Positions 28,811-37,463 of a DNA stretch of 64,000 bases are shown here, one piece after another (positions within the stretch are counted from its first letter, which is position 1; each line of letters begins with the position of its first letter). A program made the translations under genes and the position numbers. The notes under the pieces were generated by a model. The model had not been told where the DNA came from and made no database searches. It saw only the letters and a program-made list of their open reading frames with translations. Source of the stretch: Halarchaeum acidiphilum MH1-52-1 (GTDB taxonomy: Archaea > Halobacteriota > Halobacteria > Halobacteriales > Halobacteriaceae); the NCBI RefSeq assembly GCF_000474235.1, contig NZ_BATA01000002.1:1-64000 (forward strand), read 5' to 3'.

Positions 28811-29206
28811 TTAGAGACCCTCCAAGAAGACGGGGACGCTGACGACGACGATGATACCCGTGAGTATCAGCGACGCGTAGAAGCTCTTCTCCTGCGTGTC
28901 GAGGGCCGTCCCCACACCGAGGTCGATGAAGAGGAGGCGGATCCCGTTGAGGATGTGGAAGGCGGCGACGGCGAGGAGACCGACCTCCAGCACGCGGACG
29001 ACGGCTAGCTGTTCGAGGCCCTGCAGGGTCTGGGTGTACGCGGCGTCACCGTTCAGCGCCGAGCTGAGAACGGCGATGTGGGTGAACAGATACCCGATGA
29101 GCACCCATCCGGTGAACTTGTGGAACACCCAAGCCCACATGCCGGCCGAGAACTCCCGCCAGCGGCCGAAGTCCTCGACGAGGCCCCGATTGTGCGACTG
29201 ACTCAT
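28811..29206 (-). CDS. sdhC: Succinate dehydrogenase cytochrome b556 subunit SdhC
   Basis: A 131-residue protein with three predicted helices. The landmarks [23 protein letters not shown] and [15 protein letters not shown], with several conserved-looking His residues, match cytochrome b556 subunits of complex II. First gene of sdhCDBA, with start ATG at 29206. A TATA-like TTAGAAACTT on the minus strand (about 29233-29242) is some 28 bases upstream. The four subunits share one operon. Confidence 0.9.
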   Translation of the reverse strand: MSQSHNRGLVEDFGRWREFSAGMWAWVFHKFTGWVLIGYLFTHIAVLSSALNGDAAYTQTLQGLEQLAVVRVLEVGLLAVAAFHILNGIRLLFIDLGVGTALDTQEKSFYASLILTGIIVVVSVPVFLEGL

Positions 29207-29305
29207 ACCATGGAAACCTCCTGACCGGGCGCACATAGAAGTTTCTAACCCGGTACGATGGGGGACGATACCGAACGCCGCGCGTTCGCGAGCCGACATG
29301 CACTC

Positions 29306-30325
29306 TCAGGGCCGTTCCGGCATCGTCCCGCTCTGCACGCGTTCGTACGCCCGGATGGTCGGCTCGTCGAGTTCGACGAGGTGGCAGAGCGGATTCCCCG
29401 GATAGACGACGGGGTTCTCGAGCACGCCGACGAGCAGCCCGTCGAAGGGGGCGGTGATGCGCACCGTCTCCGTCTTGAACGGATTGGTGACGGTGCCGAC
29501 GACGTCGCCCGCCCGAACGAGGTCGCCCCGGTCGTGGAGCAGCTCGACGATCCCGCCGGCGTCGGCGCGGAGCCACGTCTTCTGATCGCGCTCGACGACC
29601 GTCCGCCACCCGGGCCAGCGGACCGGTTCGGCGGGATGGCAGTCGTACTCGGCGAGGACGGAGGCGACGCCGTCGAGCGCGCGGTCGATGAACCCGCGCT
29701 CGAATCGATGCGCCTGTCCCATCTCGACCGTGACGGTCGGCGTTCCGCCCTCGCAGGCGGCGCCGCGAAGCGACCCCGAGGGACCGGCGCCGTCGATGAT
29801 GACATTCGATCCGAACGCGCGCGCGAGCCGGGCGACGTCGGGGTCGTCCATGTCCGCGCGGACGTGGAGCATGTTCGTCCGTCCGCGCGTCGAGGTGTGG
29901 AAGTCGAGACCGTAGTCGCAGGGTTCGATGAACTCGTCGTAGAGGCGGGCGGCCATCCGGTCGGCGCTCGTCCCCGAGCGACTCCCCGGGAACGAGCGGT
30001 TGAGGTCGCGATCGTAGACGGGGAGGTAGCGCTGCTGGGCGATGAAGCCCGGGACGTTCAGGACGGGAAGGCAGACGAGCGTGCCGTGGAGGTTCGCGTC
30101 CGGCCAGTCCTGCGCGACGGTCCGGACGACCTCGATGCCGTTGAGTTCGTCGCCGTGGATGGCGGCGGAGAGGAAGACGGTCGGCCCGGGCCGGTCGCCG
30201 TTGCGGATCGTCACCGGCACTCGGACGGGATCGCCGAGATACGTCTCGCTGATGGCGTATCGGAGGTTCCGCGTCTCCCCGGGTTCGACCCGGCCGTCGG
30301 TGTAGGTGAACGCGCCGTCTGCCAT
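29306..30325 (-). CDS. Succinylglutamate desuccinylase/aspartoacylase family deacylase
   Basis: A 339-residue zinc-dependent hydrolase of the AstE/AspA (M14-like) family. The metal motif is AAIHGDELNG (His and Glu, about 53-62) and the third ligand is in DYGLDFHTST (about 141); Arg residues for substrate binding are in YDRDLNRSFPG. The C-terminal 90 residues form a biotinyl-like beta barrel (VRITAPFDGLLVGVLENPVV). It is divergent from a RimK-type ligase fused to a RimB-like domain, a pairing that suggests removal of an acyl or amino-acid group added by the neighbour. It is distinct from the second paralogue at 38408-39253. The true substrate is unknown. Confidence 0.85.
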   Translation of the reverse strand: MADGAFTYTDGRVEPGETRNLRYAISETYLGDPVRVPVTIRNGDRPGPTVFLSAAIHGDELNGIEVVRTVAQDWPDANLHGTLVCLPVLNVPGFIAQQRYLPVYDRDLNRSFPGSRSGTSADRMAARLYDEFIEPCDYGLDFHTSTRGRTNMLHVRADMDDPDVARLARAFGSNVIIDGAGPSGSLRGAACEGGTPTVTVEMGQAHRFERGFIDRALDGVASVLAEYDCHPAEPVRWPGWRTVVERDQKTWLRADAGGIVELLHDRGDLVRAGDVVGTVTNPFKTETVRITAPFDGLLVGVLENPVVYPGNPLCHLVELDEPTIRAYERVQSGTMPERP

Positions 30326-30447
30326 GTCCCGCTCTCCGGTCGGGGGGCGCATAAAGGAGCGGGCACGATCGGCGCGCCGTCCGTCGGTCGCTCCCTCGCT
30401 TCGACGCACCGGCATCGTTTTGGCGTGTCCGGGGCGAACTACGGCCG

Positions 30448-31803
30448 ATGACCGACGATCCCGTGACCGTCGGGGTGCTCAGCCTCCACACGAGCAAGGA
30501 GACGAAGGCGATCCTCAACGCCGTCGAAGCCCTCGGCCACCGCGGCGTCTGGCTCCGCGAGGAGACCCTCACTGTCTCCCTCGACGACGGTGAGGCGACC
30601 CTCGATCCCGACGTCGACGTCGTGGCGAACCGCCTGTTGCTCTCGAACACCGAACAGCCCTGTGAACTCCTCGGGATCGCGAGCACGCTCGCACGCTTGC
30701 GCCCGACGCTGAACGAACCCCAGCACGTCCTGACGGCGTTCCACAAGTTCGCGACGGCCGCGGCGCTCACGCGCGCCGGGATCTCCGTCCCGGACGCCCA
30801 CCTCGCGCTCGACGCCGACGCGATGAACGACGCTCGCGGGCGCTTCGGGGACGAAGCCGTCTACAAGACCGCGATCGGAACGCACGGCGGCGGGACGTGG
30901 AAGGTCGGTCGGGACGAGGAGGTCAACCCCGTCGTCGGCGAGCGCTACGCCTTCCTCCAATCGCTCATCGAGCGCGACGACGCCGAACACGCGGATCTGC
31001 GCGTCTACGTCGTGAACGGTGAGGTCGTCGCGGCGATGCGTCGCTACGCTCCCGAGAACGATTGGCGGACGAACGTCGCGCTCGGCGGGACCGTCGAGGG
31101 CGTCGACGACCTCCCCGACGAGGTCCGCGAGATGGCCGCGGAGTCCGCGGAGGTCGTCGGTCTCGACTACGCGGGCGTCGACATCGTCGAGGGCGAGGAC
31201 GGCTGGTTCGTCCTCGAAGTCAATCCCACCGCGGGCTTCAAGGGTCTCTTCGAGGCGACGGGCGTCAGCCCCGCCCCGGACATCGCGCGTCTCGCCATCG
31301 AGGAGGCGGGCGGCGCGGTGGACGACGACGCCGTCGCGGACCTGCGTTCGCGTTTCGACACCTCGACGCCGAGCGGGATGCCGCGGAAGGCCGTCGAGCC
31401 GGTCGAACCCGGACAGGTCGTCGGCTACACCGAGGAGGTGCTCGTCTCGGGGACGAGCGGCACCGAGCGCGTCGTCTCGAAGTCGGACACGGGCGCGTCG
31501 CGGACCTCCATCGACACGAAGCTCGCGGCGAAGATCGGCGCCGGCCCGATCAAGTCGATGACGAAGGTGAAGTCGGGCAGCGTGAAGGCCGGGAAGTCCC
31601 GGCCCGTCGTGGACATCGTCGTCGGCGTCGGCGGCGACAGACACACCGTCGCGGCCTCGCTGGAGGACCGCTCGCACATGGACTACCCGCTCCTCCTCGG
31701 GCGCGACATCCTCGAGCACTATCAGGTGGACGTCACCCGGCGCTTCGAGGACGACGCGTCGGCCGATCAGGACGAGGAGGAAGAGGAATTCGGCGAAGAG
31801 TAG
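30448..31803 (+). CDS. RimK-type ATP-grasp ligase fused to a RimB-like (retropepsin-like) domain
   Basis: A 451-residue fusion. Residues about 8-285 are an ATP-grasp ligase of the RimK family, with FHKFATAAALTRAG, VYKTAIGTHGGGTWKV, DLRVYVVNGEVVAAMRRY and FVLEVNPTAGFKG. These enzymes add glutamate or similar amino acids to a carboxyl end. Residues about 325-435 are the DUF of the so-called ATP-dependent zinc protease (RimB-like), containing VSKSDTGASRTSID, a DTG(A) aspartic-protease-like motif, and PLLLGRDIL. The rest is an acidic tail. In bacteria RimB and RimK are separate and act on ribosomal protein S6, which archaea lack. The ATG follows the divergent deacylase gene by 122 bases. Confidence 0.85.
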   Translation: MTDDPVTVGVLSLHTSKETKAILNAVEALGHRGVWLREETLTVSLDDGEATLDPDVDVVANRLLLSNTEQPCELLGIASTLARLRPTLNEPQHVLTAFHKFATAAALTRAGISVPDAHLALDADAMNDARGRFGDEAVYKTAIGTHGGGTWKVGRDEEVNPVVGERYAFLQSLIERDDAEHADLRVYVVNGEVVAAMRRYAPENDWRTNVALGGTVEGVDDLPDEVREMAAESAEVVGLDYAGVDIVEGEDGWFVLEVNPTAGFKGLFEATGVSPAPDIARLAIEEAGGAVDDDAVADLRSRFDTSTPSGMPRKAVEPVEPGQVVGYTEEVLVSGTSGTERVVSKSDTGASRTSIDTKLAAKIGAGPIKSMTKVKSGSVKAGKSRPVVDIVVGVGGDRHTVAASLEDRSHMDYPLLLGRDILEHYQVDVTRRFEDDASADQDEEEEEFGEE

Positions 31804-31816
31804 GTGATAGCGGGCG

Positions 31817-32401
31817 TCAGTCACCCTGCGCCTTCCAGACGTAGCGCGTCGCGTAGCTCCGGTAGGGTGCCCACGTCTCCGCGTAGTCGCGCATTTCGGC
31901 GCGCGTCTCGTGGCCGTAGAGGGTCTGCATGCCCTTGCGGACGCCGAGGTCGCCGACGGGGAAGACGTCCGCGCGGCCGAGCGCGAAGAGGAGGAACATG
32001 TTCGCGGTCCAGTCGCCGACGCCGTACACGGCGCCGAGTTCGGCGCGCACGTCGTCGTTCGACAGGTCGGCGAAGTCGTCGTGGACGATGCCGTCGGGGT
32101 AGCGCTCGGCGAGTTCGTTCAGGGCCCGGACTTTCGTGTCGCTGAGGCCGGCGTCGCGGAGCGTCGCGTCGTCGGCGTCGCGGAGGCCGGCGGGGGCGAA
32201 GTCGACGCGCTCGCGGAGGCGCTCGCGGACGGCGGCGGCGGATTCGAGCGAGACGGACTGGTTCGTGACGGCGACGACGAGGCGCTCGAAGGGGTCGGCG
32301 GCGCGCTCGGGACCGAGATCGCCGTGTTCCTCGTAGAGCGTGCGGAGGGCGTCGTCGCCGCGGACGACGGCGTACGGGTCGTCGGTGTCGGACTCGGCCA
32401 T
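31817..32401 (-). CDS. DNA-3-methyladenine glycosylase family protein (HhH-GPD fold)
   Basis: A 194-residue base-excision-repair glycosylase. The helix-hairpin-helix is GAVYGVGDWTANMFLLFAL (about 130-148), followed by the catalytic Asp in VFPVGDLGVRKG. The first helix TNQSVSLESAAAVRERL (about 46) matches the AlkA-like subgroup. No C-terminal Cys-rich Fe-S motif is present, so an EndoIII or MutY role is unlikely. It would remove alkylated purines and is alone here, convergent with the RimK fusion. Confidence 0.86.
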   Translation of the reverse strand: MAESDTDDPYAVVRGDDALRTLYEEHGDLGPERAADPFERLVVAVTNQSVSLESAAAVRERLRERVDFAPAGLRDADDATLRDAGLSDTKVRALNELAERYPDGIVHDDFADLSNDDVRAELGAVYGVGDWTANMFLLFALGRADVFPVGDLGVRKGMQTLYGHETRAEMRDYAETWAPYRSYATRYVWKAQGD

Positions 32402-32425
32402 ATCGGATGCAGGGACCGCGGCGGC

Positions 32426-32563
32426 CTACGTCTGTCGGAGCGCGCGGAGGGCCGCGCCGGCGAGCGCACCGAGCGCGACGGTCGGCGCAGCGATGAGGCT
32501 TCGCCAGGCGACGACGACGGGGAGGGCCGGCCGGTCCACGCCGGGAGAACGGGGCGCGTCCAC
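32426..32563 (-). CDS. Possible 45-residue membrane peptide
   Basis: A GTG-started open frame in the 293-base gap after the glycosylase. It encodes MDAPRSPGVDRPALPVVVAW, then RSLIAAPTVALGALAGAALR and a short basic end, that is, one hydrophobic segment with a proline-rich lead. The frame keeps the usual G/C-rich third positions. No homologue is recalled and no clear TATA box is seen, so this may be chance. Confidence 0.3.
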   Translation of the reverse strand: MDAPRSPGVDRPALPVVVAWRSLIAAPTVALGALAGAALRALRQT

Positions 32564-32694
32564 GTGACACCCTCACTCGCCCTGAAGAGCGGGGGATTCC
32601 TGCACGGCGTGAGCGTTCGGCCGGGGACCGGGACTGAGGAGCGCCGATCGGGGACGGGCACAACGTTCAGGGTGGCGGCCGCGGTGGGTCGGAC

Positions 32695-34664
32695 ATGGAC
32701 TTAGAGGAGGTGGAGACCGTCGCGGTGCTGGGCGCCGGGACGATGGGCCACGGCATCGCGGAGGTCGCGGCGCTCGCCGGCTTCGACGTCGCGCTGCGGG
32801 ACATCAAGGAGGAGTTCGTGCGCGCGGGCCACGAGCGGATCGAGGCGAGCCTCTCAGAGCTGGCGGAGCGCGACGAGGTGACGACGGACGAGGCGGACGC
32901 GGCGCTCGATCGGATCGAGCCGGTCGTCGAGATGGAGGCGGCGGTGAGCGACGCGGACGCGTGATCGAGTCCGTCCCGGAGAAGCGCGACGTGAAGCGGA
33001 ACGTCTACCGAGAGGTCGGGCAGTACCTCGGCGAGGAGGCGATCCTGACGACGAACACGTCCGCGCTCTCCGTGACGGAACTCTCTGAGGTGATCGAGCG
33101 CCCGGAGGACTTCTGCGGGATGCACTTCTTCAATCCGCCGGTCCGGATGCAGCTCGTCGAGGTCACTCCGGGTGCGTACACCCACGACGGGACGGTCGAG
33201 ACGGTGATGGCGCTCGCGCGGGCGATGGGGAAGACGCCGATGCGGATCTCGCGCGACGAACCCGGCTTCGTCGTCAATCGCGTCGTCGCCCCGCTGTTGA
33301 ACGAGGCGGCGTGGCTCGTCCACGATGGCGTCGCGAGCGCCGAAGAGGTGGACGCGACCGCGCGCTACGGCATCGGTCTCCCGAGCGGCGTGCTCCGCCT
33401 CGCGGACGACATCGGTCTCGACGTGCTGGCGGACGTGCTCGGCTACCTCCACGAGGAGTTCGGGCCGGCCTACGAGCCGTGCCCGCTCCTCGCCGAGCAC
33501 GTCGAGGCGGGCGACCTCGGCGAGAAGACGGGCGCCGGGTTCTACGGCTACGACGAGGAGGGCCGTCCGTCGTCCGAGATCTCATCGGACGCGATCCGCG
33601 AGGACGTCGAGCGACGCCTGCTCGCGGTGATGGCGAACGAGACGGCGAAACTCGTCGGCGCGGACGTCGCGTCGCCGACCGAGATCGACGAGGCGCTGAT
33701 GCTCGGCGCGGGATTTCCGGAGGGACCGGGGACGCTCGCCGATCGGGCGGGACTCACGTCGCTCTACGAGACGCTCGCGGAACGACAGGCCGACGCACCG
33801 CGCTACGCGCCAGCCGAGGCGCTCGTCGAGCGCGCGGGCGCGGGAGAGAACTTCCACAACGACTTCTCCGAGACCGACTCGGAGTCCTTTAGCGACCTCT
33901 CGATCGAGATCGTCGATCGCGTCGGGCACGTCACGCTCGATCGCCCCCACCGCCGAAACACCATCACGCGCGACCTGCTCGACGAACTCGTCGAGGCCGT
34001 CGAGACGCTGGAGGACGACCCGGAGGTGCGCGCGATCCTCCTCACGGGCGCGGGCGAGGGCGCGTTCAGCGCGGGCGCGGACGTCCAGCGGATCGCGGGC
34101 GACGCGGACGCCATCGACGGCGTCGAACTCGCGCGGAAGGGACAGCGGGCGTTCGCCTCGCTGGAGAAATGCGATATGCCGGTCGTGGCCGGCATCGGCG
34201 GTGACTGCTTCGGCGGGGGGATGGAGCTCGCGGCCGCGGCCGATCTCCGCGTCGCCGCACACGACGCCGAACTCGGACAGACCGAACACGAGTTCGGTCT
34301 CCTCCCGGGGTGGGGCGGCACGCAGCGCCTCCCGGATCTGATCGGCGAGAGCCGCGCGACGGAGGTGATCCTGACCGCCGCGCGCTACGACGCGGAGACG
34401 ATGGCGACCTACGGATTCGTGAACGAAGTCGTCGACGGCGACGACGTGACGGAGCGCGCGCTCGATGTCGCACGCGACCTCTCCGCCGGCCCGCCGATCG
34501 CGCAGCGCTACACGAAGCGCGCGATCCGCGCGGGCCGCCAGAGCCGCGAGGCCGGTCTCGAAGTCGAGGCGCACGCGTTCGGCCAGCTCTTGAACACCGA
34601 GGACATCGTCGAGGGCGTCGCGGCGTACCTCGGCGACCACGAGCCGACGTTCGAGGGCAAGTAG
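32695..34664 (+). CDS. 3-hydroxyacyl-CoA dehydrogenase fused to enoyl-CoA hydratase, single-base frameshift
   Basis: A beta-oxidation type enzyme joining both steps on one chain. Residues 1-185 are the NAD-binding domain, with VAVLGAGTMGHGIAEV at 9-24; 186-390 are the C-terminal dehydrogenase domain (FVVNRVVAPLLNEAAWL); about 400-656 are crotonase, with GAFSAGADVQ, GDCFGGGMELAAAADLR and EFGLLPGWGGTQR. The frame breaks at 32962-32964: GAC GCG TGA should read DA-VIESVPEK, needing one more G. With it the chain is 656 residues, the normal length for haloarchaeal members. The order (dehydrogenase first) is opposite to bacterial FadB, as usual in archaea. Confidence 0.9.
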
Positions 34665-34681
34665 TTCGAAGGGGGAGTCAG

Positions 34682-35869
34682 TCAGTCCGCACCGACGGCA
34701 TCCTCGGGCGCCGCGACCGCAGTTCGAAGCGTGTCACCGCTGGTGAGGAGTCCGACGACGGCGAGCGCGACCACGGCCGCGCCGAGGAAGAACGGAGTCG
34801 CCGACCCGAACTGCCCGCCGAGGTAGCCGGAGAGCACGGGCGCGACCGCCGCGCCAGACCAGCGCAGGCAGTTGTACGAGGCCGAGGAGATCGAGCGCGA
34901 GAACGGCGACACCTCGATGGCGAGCGTCGTGAGCACGGCGTTCGAGATGCCACAGCAGAGCCCGGAGACGACGACGAGCGCGATCCGCGCGGACGGACCG
35001 GCGACGCCCATCGCGGCGAGGATGACGACGAACGCGGTGAGCGTGCCGGCCATCGTCGTGACGGCGCCGTAGCGCGAGACGAGGCGGCTGGAGACGACGA
35101 CCGACCCGAGCGCGAGGAACGCCCCCCAGCCGAAGAAGACGAGACCGAGACCGATCGCGCCGAGGTCGAGCGTCAGCGGCGTGTACGCGAGGACGACGAA
35201 GAAGGCGAACGTGTAGAGGAGACCGACGAGCGCGTTCCCGATCACCGCCGGGTGTCGGAGCGCCCCGAGGACGTCCCGAACGCTCTGCTCGCTCTCCGCG
35301 GTCTCGGGGGATTCGACGGTGAACACCGTGATGCAGAGACCGACGGCGGCGAGCGCGGCCGCGGCGAAGAAGGGGTAGCGCCACGAGAGCGAACCGAGGA
35401 AGCCCCCGATGAGCGGTCCCGAGGCGATGCCCATCCCGAGCGCGCCCTCGAAGAGCGTGATCGAGGAGGCGGTGTCGCCCCGCGAGAGACCGACGATGAT
35501 CGCGAGCACCGTCGTCGTGAAGAGGGCGTTTCCGAGCCCCCAGCCGCCGCGCAGGAGCGCGAGCGCGTCGATCGACGGCGCGAGCCCGCAGAGACCGGCG
35601 AAGACGACGACGAACGCGACGCCGAGCGTCATCGTCCGCTTATCGCCCAGCCGCGTGGCGATCGGCCCGGAGACGAGCATCGCGAGCGCCATGACGAGGA
35701 TGTAGCTCGTGAACAGCAGTTCGACCATCGTGTGCGAGGCACCCATCGCTTCGGCGATCGTCGGGAGGACGGGATCGACCACGCCGATCCCGAGGAACAC
35801 CACGTAGGTCGCGAACGCCGCCGCCAACACGCCGGGGCGGAAACGCCGCAGTGTCGAGAGAGGAGACAT
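34682..35869 (-). CDS. Major facilitator superfamily transporter
   Basis: A 395-residue membrane protein with about 12 predicted helices. The MFS signature between helices 2 and 3 is GPIATRLGDKRTMTLGV (about 69-85), and the antiporter-type motif LFEGALGMGIASGPLIGG falls in helix 5. These features suit the drug:H+ antiporter group with 12 helices. The start is the ATG at 35869 (MSPLSTLRRF). Substrate unknown. The neighbour on its 5' side is a decayed HNH gene, not a regulator. Confidence 0.85.
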   Translation of the reverse strand: MSPLSTLRRFRPGVLAAAFATYVVFLGIGVVDPVLPTIAEAMGASHTMVELLFTSYILVMALAMLVSGPIATRLGDKRTMTLGVAFVVVFAGLCGLAPSIDALALLRGGWGLGNALFTTTVLAIIVGLSRGDTASSITLFEGALGMGIASGPLIGGFLGSLSWRYPFFAAAALAAVGLCITVFTVESPETAESEQSVRDVLGALRHPAVIGNALVGLLYTFAFFVVLAYTPLTLDLGAIGLGLVFFGWGAFLALGSVVVSSRLVSRYGAVTTMAGTLTAFVVILAAMGVAGPSARIALVVVSGLCCGISNAVLTTLAIEVSPFSRSISSASYNCLRWSGAAVAPVLSGYLGGQFGSATPFFLGAAVVALAVVGLLTSGDTLRTAVAAPEDAVGAD

Positions 35870-36059
35870 TACATCGAACGGACGTTCGCGAGGGCTAAAG
35901 GCCATCTGGAATCGCTCGGCGTTGCCGAGAACGGGACGGTACCGGACACCACGGGACGCACTATCGCACTCGCGGCCGTGGGCGCAAATCCGCCCGCGCG
36001 ACGGACAGCAACTCCAAGCAGTCACCCGTTCGACGTATCGTTTCGCCCTGCTGTGAGAC

Positions 36060-36262
36060 CTCGAAACGAACCTCCCGGAGGCGGGTCGACGATTCGTCAG
36101 GCAGTACGGGCGCGAAGGGGTCAGAAACAAACGAATACGGACGCGCATCTCTTGGAGAATGCCGTTCTCCTCTGCGCTCCGTGCCATCGGAGGACCGAAC
36201 GCGGCGAGATACCATGGTATGCGCCACCAGATGAACACCCGGATGGAATTGGTGAGATTTAA
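36060..36262 (+). pseudogene. Remnant of an HNH endonuclease gene
   Basis: The C-terminal part is open (from about 36115): TNTDAHLLENAVLLCAPCHRRTERGEI, where LLCAPCHRR is the Asn/Cys/His end of an HNH motif. The expected front half, a CxxC and the first His-His, is missing or only partly visible in a second frame (GAKGSETN at about 36115), so the gene is frameshifted and shortened. It ends at TAA just upstream of tRNA-Glu. The rest of the 442-base gap (35870-36311) has no other gene. Confidence 0.55.
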
Positions 36263-36311
36263 GTTTCACCCGCGATTCGGTAGAAGTGAGTCGGGCGCGT
36301 CCCGACGGTAC

Positions 36312-36438
36312 GCTCGGTTGGTGTAGTCCGGCCAATCATGTTGGCCTTTCGGGAAAACTTCAGACAGTTTCAAGCTGAAATAAACTGGCTGGTTTTCGAA
36401 GACAGCCGACGACCAGGGTTCAAATCCCTGACCGAGCA
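36312..36438 (+). tRNA. tRNA-Glu(UUC) with a 52-base intron
   Basis: Acceptor stem GCTCGGT (36312-36318) pairs with ACCGAGC (36431-36437), with A as discriminator. D-arm, anticodon stem TTGGC/GCCGA, loop C-TTTC-G..A with anticodon TTC, and T-arm CAGGG-TTCAAAT-CCCTG are all present. The anticodon loop is interrupted after position 37 by about 52 bases (starting GGAAAACTTCAG near 36352), which fits the canonical archaeal intron site. CCA is not encoded. Removal would be by the archaeal splicing endonuclease. Confidence 0.85.
36352..36403 (+). other. Intron of tRNA-Glu
   Basis: About 52 bases between anticodon positions 37 and 38. The ends GGAAAACTT and GGTTTTCGAAG can pair (GAAAAC with GTTTTC), which would hold the two splice sites close together, as in a bulge-helix-bulge. 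The inner part CAGTTTC...GAAATAAACTG can also form a stem. Exact borders are uncertain by two or three bases. Confidence 0.6.
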
Positions 36439-36481
36439 TCATTCTGCGGAGCAGCGCGATGCCGATGAGCGACGGGAAGGG

Positions 36482-36590
36482 TTTGAATCAGTGAGTGAAG
36501 CGAAGCGGAACGACCGTGGTTCAAATTTGAATCAGTGAGTGAAGCGAAGCGGAACGACCGTGGTTCAAATCCCAAATCCCTGACCGAGCA
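36482..36590 (+). repeat. Tandem 44-base repeat ending in a copy of the tRNA-Glu 3' end
   Basis: Two identical 44-base units (36482-36525 and 36526-36569) read TTTGAATCAGTGAGTGAAGC...CGACCGTGGTTCAAA. They are followed by CAAATCCCTGACCGAGCA (36573-36590), an exact 18-base copy of the tRNA-Glu 3' end at 36421-36438. Each unit is bounded by T-arm-like sequence. A related unit follows tRNA-Leu at 40 kb. From 36591 to the next gene at 36673 nothing is recognised. Confidence 0.75.
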
Positions 36591-36672
36591 CTCCCTTCCT
36601 TCGTGACGCTACGTGACGAGCGACGGCGTCGGTCCCGAGCCTTTTCGTCGCTTACGCGCGTCTCTCGGATCG

Positions 36673-37040
36673 ATGCCCTCCAGACGCTCCGTCCGCCGGC
36701 TCGTCAGCCTCTGGTTCGCGTGCTCGATCCTCCTCGCGGGGATCGTGATGCGGGTCGCGGCGCCGGTCGTCGGCGTGATGAACGCGCCGGTCGTGACGCC
36801 GCGGTGGCGGCGGCGGTCGCGCTCGTCGCGCACGTCAGCGAACCACGGTTGCGGAGCGGACCGGTGTGGTCGCTCGCGCTCCTGACGTTCGTCGGGTTCG
36901 TGCTCGCGCAGGCGCTCGCGGGGGCGGCCGGTCTGCCGGCGGAGTCGCCCGGAGTCTCGGCGTGCTGCTGGATCGTCGCGCTCGCGGGCGCGATCGCGGT
37001 GCTGGCGGCGCGGGGGACGGCGTGGCTGGACGAGCCGTGA
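36673..37040 (+). CDS. Small three-helix membrane protein, single-base frameshift
   Basis: Two overlapping open frames join into one 122-residue membrane protein. It starts MPSRRSVRRLVSLWFACSIL and reads NAPVV up to about 36795. There, adding one G gives DAAVAAAVALVAHVSEP in the next frame, continuing to LAARGTAWLDEP and the stop at 37040. Predicted membrane helices are at about 11-27, 67-85 and 97-115. The continuous hydrophobic pattern and coding bias across the join argue for one gene with a missing base. No family recognised. Confidence 0.55.
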
Positions 37041-37079
37041 TTCGACAGGGCTACCCGGTGTCGTCGCGCAGTCCCGCGC

Positions 37080-37463
37080 ATGGCGTTCGAGGACCTCCCT
37101 GACGACTGGGCGGTGTGGAACGACGACGGCGGGCGGGCCGTGGTGGTCTTTCGCCCGGACGTCTTCGAGGGCGAGGCGTACGACGCGGCGCGCCTCCCCA
37201 CGATCTACGTCTCGACGCGCGCGCCGGACGTGCCGATGCGCCGCGGGGGCGAGCCGAGCGACGGCTGGCACGTCGCGTGCACGCTCGAACCGGAAGTGCA
37301 CGTCCGCGCGCTGGAGTCGAGTCACGAGACGCGCGCGGCGGCCGCCGAAGCCGCCGTCGAGGCCGCCCGGCGATTTTCGCGGGGTGACGTCGGCTTCGAC
37401 GGCGTGTACGCGACGCAGCCCCCCGAGTCGTATCTCAGTCGCCTCGACGAGCTAACGGGCTGA
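37080..37463 (+). CDS. Haloarchaeal hypothetical protein (DUF5820-like)
   Basis: A 127-residue, mostly polar protein. The N-terminal part (DLPDDWAVWNDDGGRAVVVF) and a later segment (DGWHVACTLEPEVHVRAL) look like a small alpha/beta domain; the end forms a helix (ETRAAAAEAAVEAARRF). I associate it with the DUF5820 haloarchaeal family from memory, not from a search. Its last 29 bases overlap the end of the convergent kinase-like gene. Confidence 0.6.
   Translation: MAFEDLPDDWAVWNDDGGRAVVVFRPDVFEGEAYDAARLPTIYVSTRAPDVPMRRGGEPSDGWHVACTLEPEVHVRALESSHETRAAAAEAAVEAARRFSRGDVGFDGVYATQPPESYLSRLDELTG

Noticed and set aside
36338-36538. A 66-residue open frame starting within tRNA-Glu
   Set aside because: It overlaps the tRNA intron and the repeats and has no coding features; the tRNA is well supported.
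36482-36590. CRISPR array
   Set aside because: Two tandem 44-base copies have no spacers between them, there is no leader and no cas gene, and the sequence is derived from a tRNA T-arm.
36421-36590. Attachment site of an integrated element at tRNA-Glu
   Set aside because: The 18-base direct repeat has the right form, but only about 135 bases lie between the copies and there is no integrase in the window. A similar pattern at tRNA-Leu makes a local duplication process more likely.
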